Source: Labilibaculum sp.
GTDB taxonomy: Bacteria; Bacteroidota; Bacteroidia; Bacteroidales; Marinifilaceae
Direction of reading: 5' to 3'
NCBI GenBank assembly: GCA_016342745.1
Contig: JAEINT010000018.1
Coordinates: 62,001 to 126,000 of the forward strand
DNA length: 64,000 nt
The notes beneath the pieces were generated by a model, which searched no databases, was not told where the DNA came from, and was given only the letters and a program-made list of their open reading frames with translations. A program made the translations under genes and the position numbers. Of this stretch, positions 33,297-41,406 are shown in pieces (the first letter of the stretch is position 1; each line of letters begins with the position of its first letter).

Positions 33297-34133
33297 TTAT
33301 TGGTCCGCTAAATTGTAGGTTGCTCTTTTCATTTTTTCAGCCCACTTATCATACGATAAACTGCTGTCAAAGGTTTGGTAAGAAATCGGTTTGCCAATTC
33401 GAACAGTAAACTTCTTTCCTCTTTGCTTAAAAAGTTCGTTTGGCAAATATAACATTTCCAAATTAGATTTTAAGCCTAGAAATTTCCGAAGATTAGCTAG
33501 TCTGTAAAAAAAGTTAGAATTTCTTCCGTCAATATGAAGAGGTACAATGTCACGCTTGTGTTTTTTAGCTTTCGCGATGAAGCTTTTTTTCCAAGCTAAA
33601 TCTTCAATCTTTCCGTTCTGTTTTCTTGAAACTAATCCGGCAGGAAAGGTTAACATTGTTGACTCAGATTGATATGCTTCTTCTATTATTTTCGCAGCTT
33701 CTTTTGCTTGCCCACCATGTTTGTTTATAGGAACAAAAACTTCCGATAGGTTCTTGATATTCATTAAGATGTCGTTTACCAAGAATCTGATTTTAGGAAA
33801 TTGTTTTCCGAAAATACTGATAAGAATAATTCCATCAGGTCCTCCTAATGGATGATTACAGGCAAAAATATATCTACCATCAGTTTTAATGTTCTCAAAT
33901 CCTTTTACTTCAAAGGTAATGTCAAGTTCTTCGAGAACACTATCAGCAAATTCGATTCCTTGTTTTTTATGGTTTCTAGATAAAAAATCATTTAGCTCAT
34001 CTTGATGAAGGATCTTTTTTAAATAGCGAACAATAAAACCTGGTAATACTTTGGCTAGTTTTTCACTTTTACTTGCAATAACTTTTTCGATATCGATTTT
34101 TGGATAGCTTTCGCTTGTATTTTCTTTTTCCAT
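33297..34133 (-). CDS. glsA: PlsC-family O-acyltransferase of glycine-lipid synthesis
   Basis: A 278-residue 1-acyl-glycerol-phosphate-acyltransferase-type (PlsC fold) enzyme. The catalytic HX4D motif is HPLGGPD (about residue 106-112), followed by the FVPINKHGG strand and FPAGLVSRKQNG block (the usual FPEG region). In Bacteroidetes this protein and the GNAT enzyme encoded downstream (GlsB) together form glycine lipids: GlsB makes the N-acylated form and GlsA acylates the hydroxyl of the 3-hydroxy fatty acid. The genes are 152 bases apart and in the order glsA-glsB. No transmembrane helix is evident, so it likely binds the inner face of the membrane peripherally. Confidence 0.75.
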   Translation of the reverse strand: MEKENTSESYPKIDIEKVIASKSEKLAKVLPGFIVRYLKKILHQDELNDFLSRNHKKQGIEFADSVLEELDITFEVKGFENIKTDGRYIFACNHPLGGPDGIILISIFGKQFPKIRFLVNDILMNIKNLSEVFVPINKHGGQAKEAAKIIEEAYQSESTMLTFPAGLVSRKQNGKIEDLAWKKSFIAKAKKHKRDIVPLHIDGRNSNFFYRLANLRKFLGLKSNLEMLYLPNELFKQRGKKFTVRIGKPISYQTFDSSLSYDKWAEKMKRATYNLADQ

Positions 34134-34273
34134 AAATATAAAGAAGTCGTTTATTCAGATGGCAAATATCGCAATTTTATGTCATTGTTTTTTCTATTTC
34201 TAAAGCAATATCAAATTAATTGAGGGATAATTACTTGAGGAGTGATATAAAAGTTATTAACAAAACAATAAAA

Positions 34274-34298
34274 GTGGGGCGATGTGGTTGAAAGTGGG
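34274..34298 (+). promoter_or_regulatory. MraZ operator: three GTGGG/GTGGT repeats at 10-bp spacing
   Basis: GTGGG (34274-34278), GTGGT (34284-34288) and GTGGG (34294-34298) are exactly 10 bp apart. MraZ of other bacteria binds direct TGGG repeats at 10-bp spacing upstream of mraZ. The last two repeats overlap a promoter-like TTG (34288-34290), so binding would block initiation and give autoregulation of the dcw cluster. Confidence 0.75.
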
Positions 34299-34318
34299 TA
34301 AATTTTTCTCTAATTTTA
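34288..34318 (+). promoter_or_regulatory. Probable dcw promoter
   Basis: TTG at 34288-34290, a 20-base spacer and TAATTTTA at 34311-34318 fit the Bacteroidetes TTG-TAnnTTTG form with one mismatch. It overlaps the MraZ repeats and ends 22 bases before the mraZ start, giving a short leader. Confidence 0.5.
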
Positions 34319-34340
34319 CAATTGTAAATTAATTTCCCCA

Positions 34341-34802
34341 ATGGTAACATTTATAGGTGATTATCCTTGTCGATTAGATGCTAAAGGCCGTGTTTTATTG
34401 CCTTCGGCCTTTCGGAAACTCTTAAATGGAGATTCTGAGAGTCGTTGTGTCTTGCGAAAAAATCTCTATGAAAAATGTTTGGACTTGTATTCGATTACAG
34501 AATGGGAGAAGCAAACAGAGTTGGTAAGAGCTAAGGTGAATCCATTTAATAAAAAACATGCGGGCTTTTTACGTGAGTTTTTTCGTGGCACCGCCGAAGT
34601 TCCAATTGATGCCAATGGGCGAATTTTAATACCTAAGAAGTTTTTTGAGTTTGCAGGTTTTACCAAAGAGGTCACATTAGCTGGGCAAGATGGTAAAATT
34701 GAAATTTGGGATACTGAAACTTACGAACAATCAGCATTAGGACAGGATGGGTTTAGCGATTTAGCTGATGAGATTCTGGGTGGTGATGCAAATGATGAGT
34801 AA
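34341..34802 (+). CDS. mraZ: Transcriptional regulator MraZ
   Basis: MraZ, 153 residues, the first gene of the dcw cluster, forms a ring-shaped DNA-binding oligomer of two SpoVT-AbrB-like halves. Both halves show the DxxGRxxxP-type motif: DAKGRVLLPSAFR (about 13-25) and DANGRILIPKKFF (about 92-104). It binds the repeats in front of its own gene and sets expression of the cluster. rsmH starts 57 bases after the stop. Length and motifs are standard. Confidence 0.96.
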   Translation: MVTFIGDYPCRLDAKGRVLLPSAFRKLLNGDSESRCVLRKNLYEKCLDLYSITEWEKQTELVRAKVNPFNKKHAGFLREFFRGTAEVPIDANGRILIPKKFFEFAGFTKEVTLAGQDGKIEIWDTETYEQSALGQDGFSDLADEILGGDANDE

Positions 34803-34859
34803 TCGTTGAAAATGAGCATTTAGAGTTGTTTCTTTGTGCTTCAATTAAAAGACAAAAAA

Positions 34860-35759
34860 ATGAGTGAATATCACATACCAGTTTTACTAGGAGAGAGCAT
34901 AGAAGGGTTAGATATTAAACCAGATGGGATTTATGTGGATTTAACTTTTGGTGGTGGAGGCCATTCAAGAGAAATTCTAAAACATCTGACAACAGGTAAG
35001 CTGATTGGTTTTGATCAAGATGTAGATGCAGAGGGAAATGTTCCTGATGATGATCGTTTCATTTTTGTTCGACACAATTTTAGATATTTTAAAAATTTCA
35101 TGAAATACCTTAAATACCCAAAGGTAGATGGAATTTTAGCCGACCTTGGAGTGTCGTCTCATGAGTTTGATGTGGCCGAACGAGGTTTTTCTTTTCGTTT
35201 TGATGGCGATTTAGATATGAGAATGAATCAAACCTCAGAGTTTACTGCGGCTGATTTGTTAAATGATTACAGTGTTGAAGATCTGTTTCGAATTTTCAAA
35301 TACTATGGGGAAGTGAAAAATCCTGGTAAGTTGGTTCGGTTGATTGATAATCGAAGAAAAGAAACACCTTTTACAACAATTCAAGATTTTAAAGAGGTAA
35401 TTGCACCTTGCACGCCAAAATTTAAGGAGCATAAATATTTAGCTCAAGTTTTTCAGGCCATTCGTATTGAGGTTAATCAAGAAATGGATGTGTTGAAAGA
35501 GATGTTAATGCAGTGTGCTGATATGTTAAAGCCTGAAGGCCGTCTTGTTGTAATAACCTATCATTCTTTGGAAGATCGATTGGTTAAGAATTTTATACGA
35601 GATGGGAAGTTTGATGGTTCTGCAGAGAAGGATTTCTTCGGAAATGTACAAACGCCATTGATGGCGGTAAACAGAAAAGTAATTCTTCCGAGCGAAAAGG
35701 AAATTGAATTAAACGGTAGAGCACGTAGTGCAAAAATGAGAATTGCTCAACCTAAATAG
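34860..35759 (+). CDS. rsmH: 16S rRNA (cytosine1402-N4)-methyltransferase
   Basis: RsmH (MraW), 299 residues, methylates N4 of C1402 in 16S rRNA. The ATG at 34860 gives the usual N-terminus (MSEYHIPVLLGESIEGL); an upstream in-frame GTG at 34836 would add eight residues and is less likely. SAM-binding motif VDLTFGGGGHSREIL (about 23-37), the LADLGVSSHEFD motif (about 98-109) and RGFSFRFDGDLDMRMN are present, as is the late YHSLEDRLVKNF. It sits between mraZ and ftsL, the normal dcw place. Confidence 0.95.
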   Translation: MSEYHIPVLLGESIEGLDIKPDGIYVDLTFGGGGHSREILKHLTTGKLIGFDQDVDAEGNVPDDDRFIFVRHNFRYFKNFMKYLKYPKVDGILADLGVSSHEFDVAERGFSFRFDGDLDMRMNQTSEFTAADLLNDYSVEDLFRIFKYYGEVKNPGKLVRLIDNRRKETPFTTIQDFKEVIAPCTPKFKEHKYLAQVFQAIRIEVNQEMDVLKEMLMQCADMLKPEGRLVVITYHSLEDRLVKNFIRDGKFDGSAEKDFFGNVQTPLMAVNRKVILPSEKEIELNGRARSAKMRIAQPK

Positions 35760-35768
35760 AAATGTAGG

Positions 35769-36149
35769 ATGTTTAAATTTCGTAAAAAATACAATGATTT
35801 TATCAAGCCTAGCGAGGAACTGAAAGAGACACCTTCAGGTTCGATCAAGGATTTTATTGATGGAAGTATTTTATCGAAAACGGCAGTTGTACAGCAATTG
35901 CCTTTTATCCTTTTTTTAGTGGCTTTAGGTATTTTTTATATCAGTAATAGATATCGTTCCGAAAGAATTTACCGTGATATGGTAAGTCTGGAGAAAGAAC
36001 TAAAAGATCTTCGATTCGAAGCCATAACTACAGCTTCGGATTTGATGTATATGAGCAAGCAGTCAGAAGTTGTTAAAAGAGTAAAAAGAGAAGGCTTAGA
36101 TTTGATTGAATCTACAGAGCCTCCAATCAAAATATATTTAGAGAAATAG
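35769..36149 (+). CDS. ftsL: FtsL-like cell division protein
   Basis: A 126-residue bitopic membrane protein with a basic N-terminus, one transmembrane helix near residues 40-58 (LPFILFLVALGIFYI) and a short coiled-coil periplasmic tail. Size, topology and place between rsmH and the PBP gene identify it as FtsL, which with FtsB/DivIC-type partners and FtsQ activates septal wall synthesis. The sequence itself is poorly conserved, as is normal for FtsL. Its stop codon shares one base with the start GTG of the next gene (TAGTG), so the two are translationally coupled. Confidence 0.85.
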   Translation: MFKFRKKYNDFIKPSEELKETPSGSIKDFIDGSILSKTAVVQQLPFILFLVALGIFYISNRYRSERIYRDMVSLEKELKDLRFEAITTASDLMYMSKQSEVVKRVKREGLDLIESTEPPIKIYLEK

Positions 36150-38266
36150 TGCCAATAAAAAAGGATATCATATGGCGAGTTGGGGCTATCTATACTTTGG
36201 TGTTGATTTTTGCAATACTTATTGTAGGTAGAGTTGTAGCCTTGCAATTGTTCGAAGGAGATAAGTGGAGAAGTAAAGCTCAGACTCTTTCGCAACGAGA
36301 TGTGATCGTACATGCCAATCGTGGAGATATTTGTGCTGCTGATGGACGTTTATTGGCAAGCTCATTGCCTTATTATCAGATCCGTATGGATTTTAGAGCT
36401 CACGGATTAACAGATTCAGTTTTTCGTGCTGATGTTGATTCTTTAGCTTTGTGTTTGTCTCGATTCTTCAATGATAAATCAGCCAGAGATTATAGAAATA
36501 TGCTTTGGAAGGCGAAATATCGCACCAAAAAAAATCGTTATTTCTTAATTAATAGAAGAAAAATCAATTACAACGGATTAAAGAAAATCAAAACCTTTCC
36601 CCTTTTTAGATTAGGGAAAAATAAGGGTGGCTTAATTTGTGAGCAAGAGAATCGAAGAATTCAACCGCATCTAAATCTGGCAAACAGAACAATAGGTTAT
36701 TTGTTAGAGGGAGAACAAAAGCAAAAAATTGGTAAAGTTGGTATTGAGGGAGCTTTTGAGAGTGAGTTAAAGGGTGTTGATGGAATTAGCATCATTCAAA
36801 AACTGTCTGGCAGATGGTTGCCTGTTAATATGGTAGAACCAAAAGATGGTAACGATCTAATTACGACTATTGATGTGAATTATCAGGATGTTGCGCAATC
36901 GGCATTGGAGCAACAGCTAATTAAATACAACGCTCGTCATGGTTCGGTAGTTTTAATGGAAGTGAAAACTGGAGCTATCAAGGCAATTGCCAATTTAGGT
37001 TTCGACGAAAAAAGTCAATCTTATAAGGAAAATTACAATTATGCTATTGGTGAGGCAACAGAACCAGGTTCTACATTTAAGTTAGCATCGGTAATGGCAT
37101 TGTTGGAGGATGGCTATGTTGGTCCAATGGATTCTGTTGATACAGGAAATGGCGTTTATAGTTTCTACAAAGAAAAAATGCGTGATTCTCATTATGGGGG
37201 ATATGGGAAGATAACTGTGCAAGAAGCTTTTGAAAAATCATCAAATGTTGGAATTTCAAAATTGGTGAACGAGCATTATAAAAATAAGCCAAGATCATTT
37301 ATCAATCGGTTATACGAATTCAGATTAAACGAACCTTTAGGTTTAGATATAAAAGGAGAGGGCATTCCAAGTATAAAATATCCTGATGATCCAACTTGGT
37401 CAGGAGTATCCTTGCCATGGATGTCAATTGGTTATGCTGTTGAGCAAACGCCGCTACAAACGCTGACCTTTTACAATGCAATTGCCAACGATGGTAAAAT
37501 GATGAAGCCACGTTTTGTAAAAGAGCTTCGTTACCATGGTGAGGTGATTCGTGAGTTCGATGATGAGGTTTTGAAATCGAAAATTTGTTCTAATCAAACT
37601 TTAGAATATGTTCAGAATATGTTGGAAGGTGTTGTTTTAAGAGGGACTTCGAGAAATTTACGAAATGCCAATTATTCGATTGCCGGAAAGACAGGAACTG
37701 CTCAAATTGCTGATAAAAACAAAGGATATAAAGTCAAGGTTTATCAAGCTTCCTTTGTAGGTTATTTTCCTGCAGATGATCCGATGTATTCTTGTATTGT
37801 GGTTGTTAATCGACCAAACAAGACCAAAGGATTTTATGGAAATCAGGTAGCTGGACCCGTTTTTAAAACCATTGCTGATAAGGTTTATGCAATGAGTTAT
37901 TCAATGCACCCTATTAAAGTGGACGAGGAAAGCATAGAGCCGCTTGTACCTGTGTCATTAAATGGATTTAAAAACGATTTAGATAATGTTTTTGGTGAAT
38001 TGGATATCGAGATCGCCAATGAGGATATTAATTCTGATTGGGTAATGACATCTCGAAAAGATTCAATTATTGAATACAAATATAGAACGGTTAAGAAGTT
38101 TGTAGTTCCTAATGTAAAAGGAATGGGCGTGCAAGATGCCTTGTACATTCTCGAAAATGCCGGATTACGAGTGCAGGTAAAAGGAATGGGATCGGTTGCA
38201 AAACAATCTCTTCGACCTGGTTCTTATTTTAAAAAGGGAGATCGAATTTCGATTAGTTTATCGTAA
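36149..38266 (+). CDS. ftsI: Penicillin-binding transpeptidase FtsI with PASTA domain
   Basis: A class B penicillin-binding protein of 705 residues that cross-links septal peptidoglycan. It starts with GTG at 36149, overlapping the ftsL stop. A membrane anchor lies near residues 10-32, then the dimerisation domain, then the transpeptidase with Ser308-TFK311 (SxxK), Ser364-S-Asn366 (SxN) and Lys514-TG (KTG). A PASTA domain closes the protein (about residues 640-705, VPNVKGMGVQDALYILENAGL in part). PASTA on FtsI is common in Bacteroidota and binds uncrosslinked glycan or muropeptides. It sits between ftsL and murE, the standard place. Confidence 0.95.
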   Translation: MPIKKDIIWRVGAIYTLVLIFAILIVGRVVALQLFEGDKWRSKAQTLSQRDVIVHANRGDICAADGRLLASSLPYYQIRMDFRAHGLTDSVFRADVDSLALCLSRFFNDKSARDYRNMLWKAKYRTKKNRYFLINRRKINYNGLKKIKTFPLFRLGKNKGGLICEQENRRIQPHLNLANRTIGYLLEGEQKQKIGKVGIEGAFESELKGVDGISIIQKLSGRWLPVNMVEPKDGNDLITTIDVNYQDVAQSALEQQLIKYNARHGSVVLMEVKTGAIKAIANLGFDEKSQSYKENYNYAIGEATEPGSTFKLASVMALLEDGYVGPMDSVDTGNGVYSFYKEKMRDSHYGGYGKITVQEAFEKSSNVGISKLVNEHYKNKPRSFINRLYEFRLNEPLGLDIKGEGIPSIKYPDDPTWSGVSLPWMSIGYAVEQTPLQTLTFYNAIANDGKMMKPRFVKELRYHGEVIREFDDEVLKSKICSNQTLEYVQNMLEGVVLRGTSRNLRNANYSIAGKTGTAQIADKNKGYKVKVYQASFVGYFPADDPMYSCIVVVNRPNKTKGFYGNQVAGPVFKTIADKVYAMSYSMHPIKVDEESIEPLVPVSLNGFKNDLDNVFGELDIEIANEDINSDWVMTSRKDSIIEYKYRTVKKFVVPNVKGMGVQDALYILENAGLRVQVKGMGSVAKQSLRPGSYFKKGDRISISLS

Positions 38267-38278
38267 AAAAGGAACAAA

Positions 38279-39736
38279 ATGAGTGTAAATATTAACGAGC
38301 TTTTTGCTTCGGTTAACATACAGAGTGTAAAGGGGAGCAGAGATGTTGAGGTGAACGAGGTGCACTTCGATTCGCGAAAAGTAAAAGAAGGAGATTTGTT
38401 TGTTGCCTGCAGAGGTACTGTCTCCGACGGACATGATTTTATTGAAAAAGCAGTAGAACAAGGTGCGAAAGTTGTTGTTTGTGAGGAGTTGCCAAAATCT
38501 AGCTCTTCTGAAACAAGTTTTGTGTTGGTTGAAGATGCTTCGGAAGCATTGTCGCACATTGCTCATAACTTTTACAATAAACCTACAGAAAATATTCAAT
38601 TAGTAGGTGTTACGGGAACAAATGGAAAAACAACCGTAGCAACATTATTGTATGATTTATTTAGAAAGTTAGGATATAAAGTTGGCTTGTTATCAACGGT
38701 ATGCAATTATATCGACGATAAAGAAGTGAAAGCAACTCATACGACCCCAGATTCATTGCAATTAAATGCTTTGCTAGAAGAAATGGTTGAAGCTGGTTGT
38801 GAATATTGTTTCATGGAGGTTAGCTCACACGCAATCGATCAGAAAAGAATTGGTGCTTTAAATTTCAAAGGTGGAATTTTCACAAATATCACTCACGATC
38901 ATTTAGATTATCACAAAACTTTTGATGCTTATTTAAAAGTAAAGAAGGCATTTTTTGATCAATTAGATAAAAAATCATTTGCGGTTACAAATGTAGATGA
39001 TCGGAATGGGAAGTTAATGCTTCAGAATATGAAAGGACATAAGTTCACGTATTCGAAGCGTTCTTTTGCTGATTTTCGTTGTCAGATTTTGGAAAAGCAT
39101 TTTTCTGGAATGTTACTTGAGTTAGATGGAGCTGAAATTTGGACCAATTTTATTGGTGATTTTAATGCTCATAATTTGCTTGCTGTTTACAGTACTGCTT
39201 GTCTTTTAAATCAAGATAAAGGGGAAGTGTTAAGAGGAATTAGTGAGTTAAAATCCGTTGATGGTAGATTTGAAAGCATTATTTCTGATGATGGAATTAT
39301 GGCAATAGTCGATTATGCTCATACTCCTGATGCTTTGAAAAATGTATTGGAGACAATTGGATCCTTGCGAACAGGAAATGAGCAAGTGATAACTGTTGTA
39401 GGAGCTGGTGGCGATAGAGACAAGAGCAAAAGACCATTAATGGCAAAAGTAAGTGCTGAGTTGAGTGATAAGGTAATTCTAACATCTGATAATCCAAGAT
39501 CTGAAGATCCAGATCAGATCATTCAGGAGATGAAAGTGGGTGTTGATGCGCACAACCTTCGTAAGGTTTTGGCCATTACCGACCGTAAAGAGGCAATTCG
39601 CACGGCTTGTATGCTGGCACAAAAAGAAGATATTATTTTGGTGGCTGGTAAAGGACACGAAGATTATCAGGAAATTAAAGGAGTGAAGCATCATTTTGAT
39701 GACAAAGAAATAATTAGAGAAATTTTTAAGCTGTAG
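38279..39736 (+). CDS. murE: UDP-MurNAc-tripeptide synthetase (meso-diaminopimelate adding)
   Basis: MurE, 485 residues, adds meso-diaminopimelate to UDP-MurNAc-L-Ala-D-Glu in the cytoplasm. The ATP-binding motif is [13 protein letters not shown] (about 109-121). The C-terminal DNPRSEDPD motif (about 400-408) contains the DNPR signature that selects meso-DAP rather than lysine. This predicts DAP-type peptidoglycan, as in Bacteroidota generally. It ends 2 bases before mraY and so is tightly coupled. Confidence 0.97.
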   Translation: MSVNINELFASVNIQSVKGSRDVEVNEVHFDSRKVKEGDLFVACRGTVSDGHDFIEKAVEQGAKVVVCEELPKSSSSETSFVLVEDASEALSHIAHNFYNKPTENIQLVGVTGTNGKTTVATLLYDLFRKLGYKVGLLSTVCNYIDDKEVKATHTTPDSLQLNALLEEMVEAGCEYCFMEVSSHAIDQKRIGALNFKGGIFTNITHDHLDYHKTFDAYLKVKKAFFDQLDKKSFAVTNVDDRNGKLMLQNMKGHKFTYSKRSFADFRCQILEKHFSGMLLELDGAEIWTNFIGDFNAHNLLAVYSTACLLNQDKGEVLRGISELKSVDGRFESIISDDGIMAIVDYAHTPDALKNVLETIGSLRTGNEQVITVVGAGGDRDKSKRPLMAKVSAELSDKVILTSDNPRSEDPDQIIQEMKVGVDAHNLRKVLAITDRKEAIRTACMLAQKEDIILVAGKGHEDYQEIKGVKHHFDDKEIIREIFKL

Positions 39737-39738
39737 CT

Positions 39739-40992
39739 ATGTTATATTATTTATTCAGGTTTTTAAATGAATTGGATTTTCCAGGAGCAGGTATGTTTGA
39801 TTACATCTCTTTTCGTGCTGCTCTGGCAATTATGACTTCCTTGTTTATTGCCACTGTATTTGGAAAAAAAATCATTCAATTATTGCAGAAACAACAAATT
39901 GGAGAAATTGTTCGTGACCTTGGTTTGGCCGGACAAATGGAAAAGAAAGGTACACCTACAATGGGTGGGATTATTATTATTATTTCCATTATTATTCCTG
40001 TATTATTGTTTGCTAAACTAGAGAATGTCTACATCTTATTAATGATTATTACGACCATTTGGTTGGGCTTAATTGGATTTATTGATGATTACATTAAAGT
40101 CTTTAAAAAAGATAAGGCCGGTTTAAGTGGTAAATTTAAAGTTGTCGGACAAATAGGTTTGGGCTTAATTGTTGGGGTAACGCTTTATGTGAGTGATGAT
40201 GTAGTTGTTCGAGAAAAGGTATCCATAGATGAGTTAGGCGTTCAAACAGAATTGGTTGATGCAGGTTTTACCGCAGAAGATCCAGGAGTAACTCGTTTAA
40301 CGAAAGATGTTAAATCAACAAAAACGACGATCCCATTTTTTAAGAATAATGAGTTTGATTATGAATATTTAGTAGCTTTTGGAGGCGAACATGCTCCTAA
40401 ATTGGCTTGGCTGATTTTTATAATTGTCGTCATATTTATTGTAACAGCAGTGTCAAACGGAGCTAATATCACCGATGGTTTGGATGGGCTGGCAACAGGT
40501 TCTTCAGCAATTATTGGAGCTACTTTGGGAATCTTAGCATATGTTTCGGGTCACGTTGTCTATGCAGACTATTTGAACATCATGTACATTCCGAATTCGG
40601 GAGAATTAGTTGTGTTTATTGCCGCTTTTATTGGTGCAACTATTGGTTTCATGTGGTACAATTCTTATCCTGCTCAGGTTTTCATGGGAGATACAGGTAG
40701 CCTTTCTTTGGGAGGTATCATTGCCGTATTTGCAATTGTGATTCATAAAGAACTCTTGATTCCTATTTTATGTGGGATTTTCTTGATAGAGAACATTTCT
40801 GTTATGATGCAGGTATCTTGGTTTAAATACACAAGAAAGAAATATGGAGAAGGTAGAAGAATTTTCAAAATGGCTCCTCTGCATCATCATTATCAAATGA
40901 AAGGATATCCAGAACCAAAAATTGTAACTCGTTTTTGGATCATTGGAATTTTCTTGGCAATTATTACCATTGTTACTCTGAAAATTAGGTAG
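39739..40992 (+). CDS. mraY: Phospho-MurNAc-pentapeptide translocase
   Basis: MraY, 417 residues, an inner-membrane enzyme that makes lipid I from UDP-MurNAc-pentapeptide and undecaprenyl phosphate. The motifs KKGTPTMGG (about 72-80), GFIDDYIK (catalytic DDD region, about 113-120), [10 protein letters not shown] (about 242-251) and [12 protein letters not shown] are all present, as is the histidine-rich APLHHHYQ. It is longer than the E. coli protein because of an insertion at about residues 150-220, typical of Bacteroidota. A degenerate gene inside a 12-bp inverted repeat sits immediately downstream, before murD. Confidence 0.97.
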   Translation: MLYYLFRFLNELDFPGAGMFDYISFRAALAIMTSLFIATVFGKKIIQLLQKQQIGEIVRDLGLAGQMEKKGTPTMGGIIIIISIIIPVLLFAKLENVYILLMIITTIWLGLIGFIDDYIKVFKKDKAGLSGKFKVVGQIGLGLIVGVTLYVSDDVVVREKVSIDELGVQTELVDAGFTAEDPGVTRLTKDVKSTKTTIPFFKNNEFDYEYLVAFGGEHAPKLAWLIFIIVVIFIVTAVSNGANITDGLDGLATGSSAIIGATLGILAYVSGHVVYADYLNIMYIPNSGELVVFIAAFIGATIGFMWYNSYPAQVFMGDTGSLSLGGIIAVFAIVIHKELLIPILCGIFLIENISVMMQVSWFKYTRKKYGEGRRIFKMAPLHHHYQMKGYPEPKIVTRFWIIGIFLAIITIVTLKIR

Positions 40993-40994
40993 TT

Positions 40995-41404
40995 ATTAAT
41001 GTTTAAGGATGAATTGTCACCAATCAATTGATGAAGGAAAATGTAATAAGGGTTAAGAGTTTTGTATTTGCAATTCGGATTGGGAGGCTGCATAAATTTT
41101 TGTCTGAGGATAAAAAATAATTTACACTTTCTAAGCAGCTTTTACGAAGTGGAACAAGTGTTGGTGCAATGATCCGAGAGGCTGAATTTGCTGAGAGTAA
41201 AAAAGATTTTATTCATAAAATGGCAATAGCTCAAAAGGAGATTAATGAAGCAATTTATTGGATTGAACTGTTGAGTGAAACTGGCTTTTTAAATTCGAAA
41301 CAATTTGAAGATATAAATAAGGATGCCATTGAGGTCATAAAATTAATAACGAGTATTATTAAGTCAGCAAAGGCATCATTAAGCAATAACAATTAAACAT
41401 TAAT
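40995..41404. mobile_element. IVS-like insert in the dcw cluster, flanked by a 12-bp inverted repeat
   Basis: ATTAATGTTTAA (40995-41006) is the exact inverse of TTAAACATTAAT (41393-41404). The pair bounds almost the whole mraY-murD gap, which is filled by a broken four-helix-bundle gene of the kind found in 23S rRNA intervening sequences. A pairable end-to-end inverted repeat is how such rRNA elements close into a stem. The insert starts 2 bases after the mraY stop and ends 2 bases before the murD start. No transposase is present. Confidence 0.55.
41031..41396 (+). pseudogene. Four-helix-bundle protein (23S rRNA IVS-type) interrupted by a stop codon
   Basis: Read from the ATG at 41031, this frame encodes a member of the S23/IVS four-helix-bundle family (about 121 codons), with the marks SFVFAIRIGRLHKFLSEDKK, then FTLSKQLLRSGTSVGAMIREAEFAES and IAQKEINEAIYWIELLSETGFL. 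A single in-frame TAA at 41118-41120 splits it after codon 29, just where family members have glutamate in the KKEFxLSKQLLRSGTS stretch (GAA to TAA, one base). The part after the stop could still be made from the ATG at 41169 (75 residues) but would lack the first helix. It sits between mraY and murD, where no such gene belongs. Function of intact members is unknown. The stop could be a true mutation or, less likely, an error in the assembly. Confidence 0.8.
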
Positions 41405-41406
41405 CA

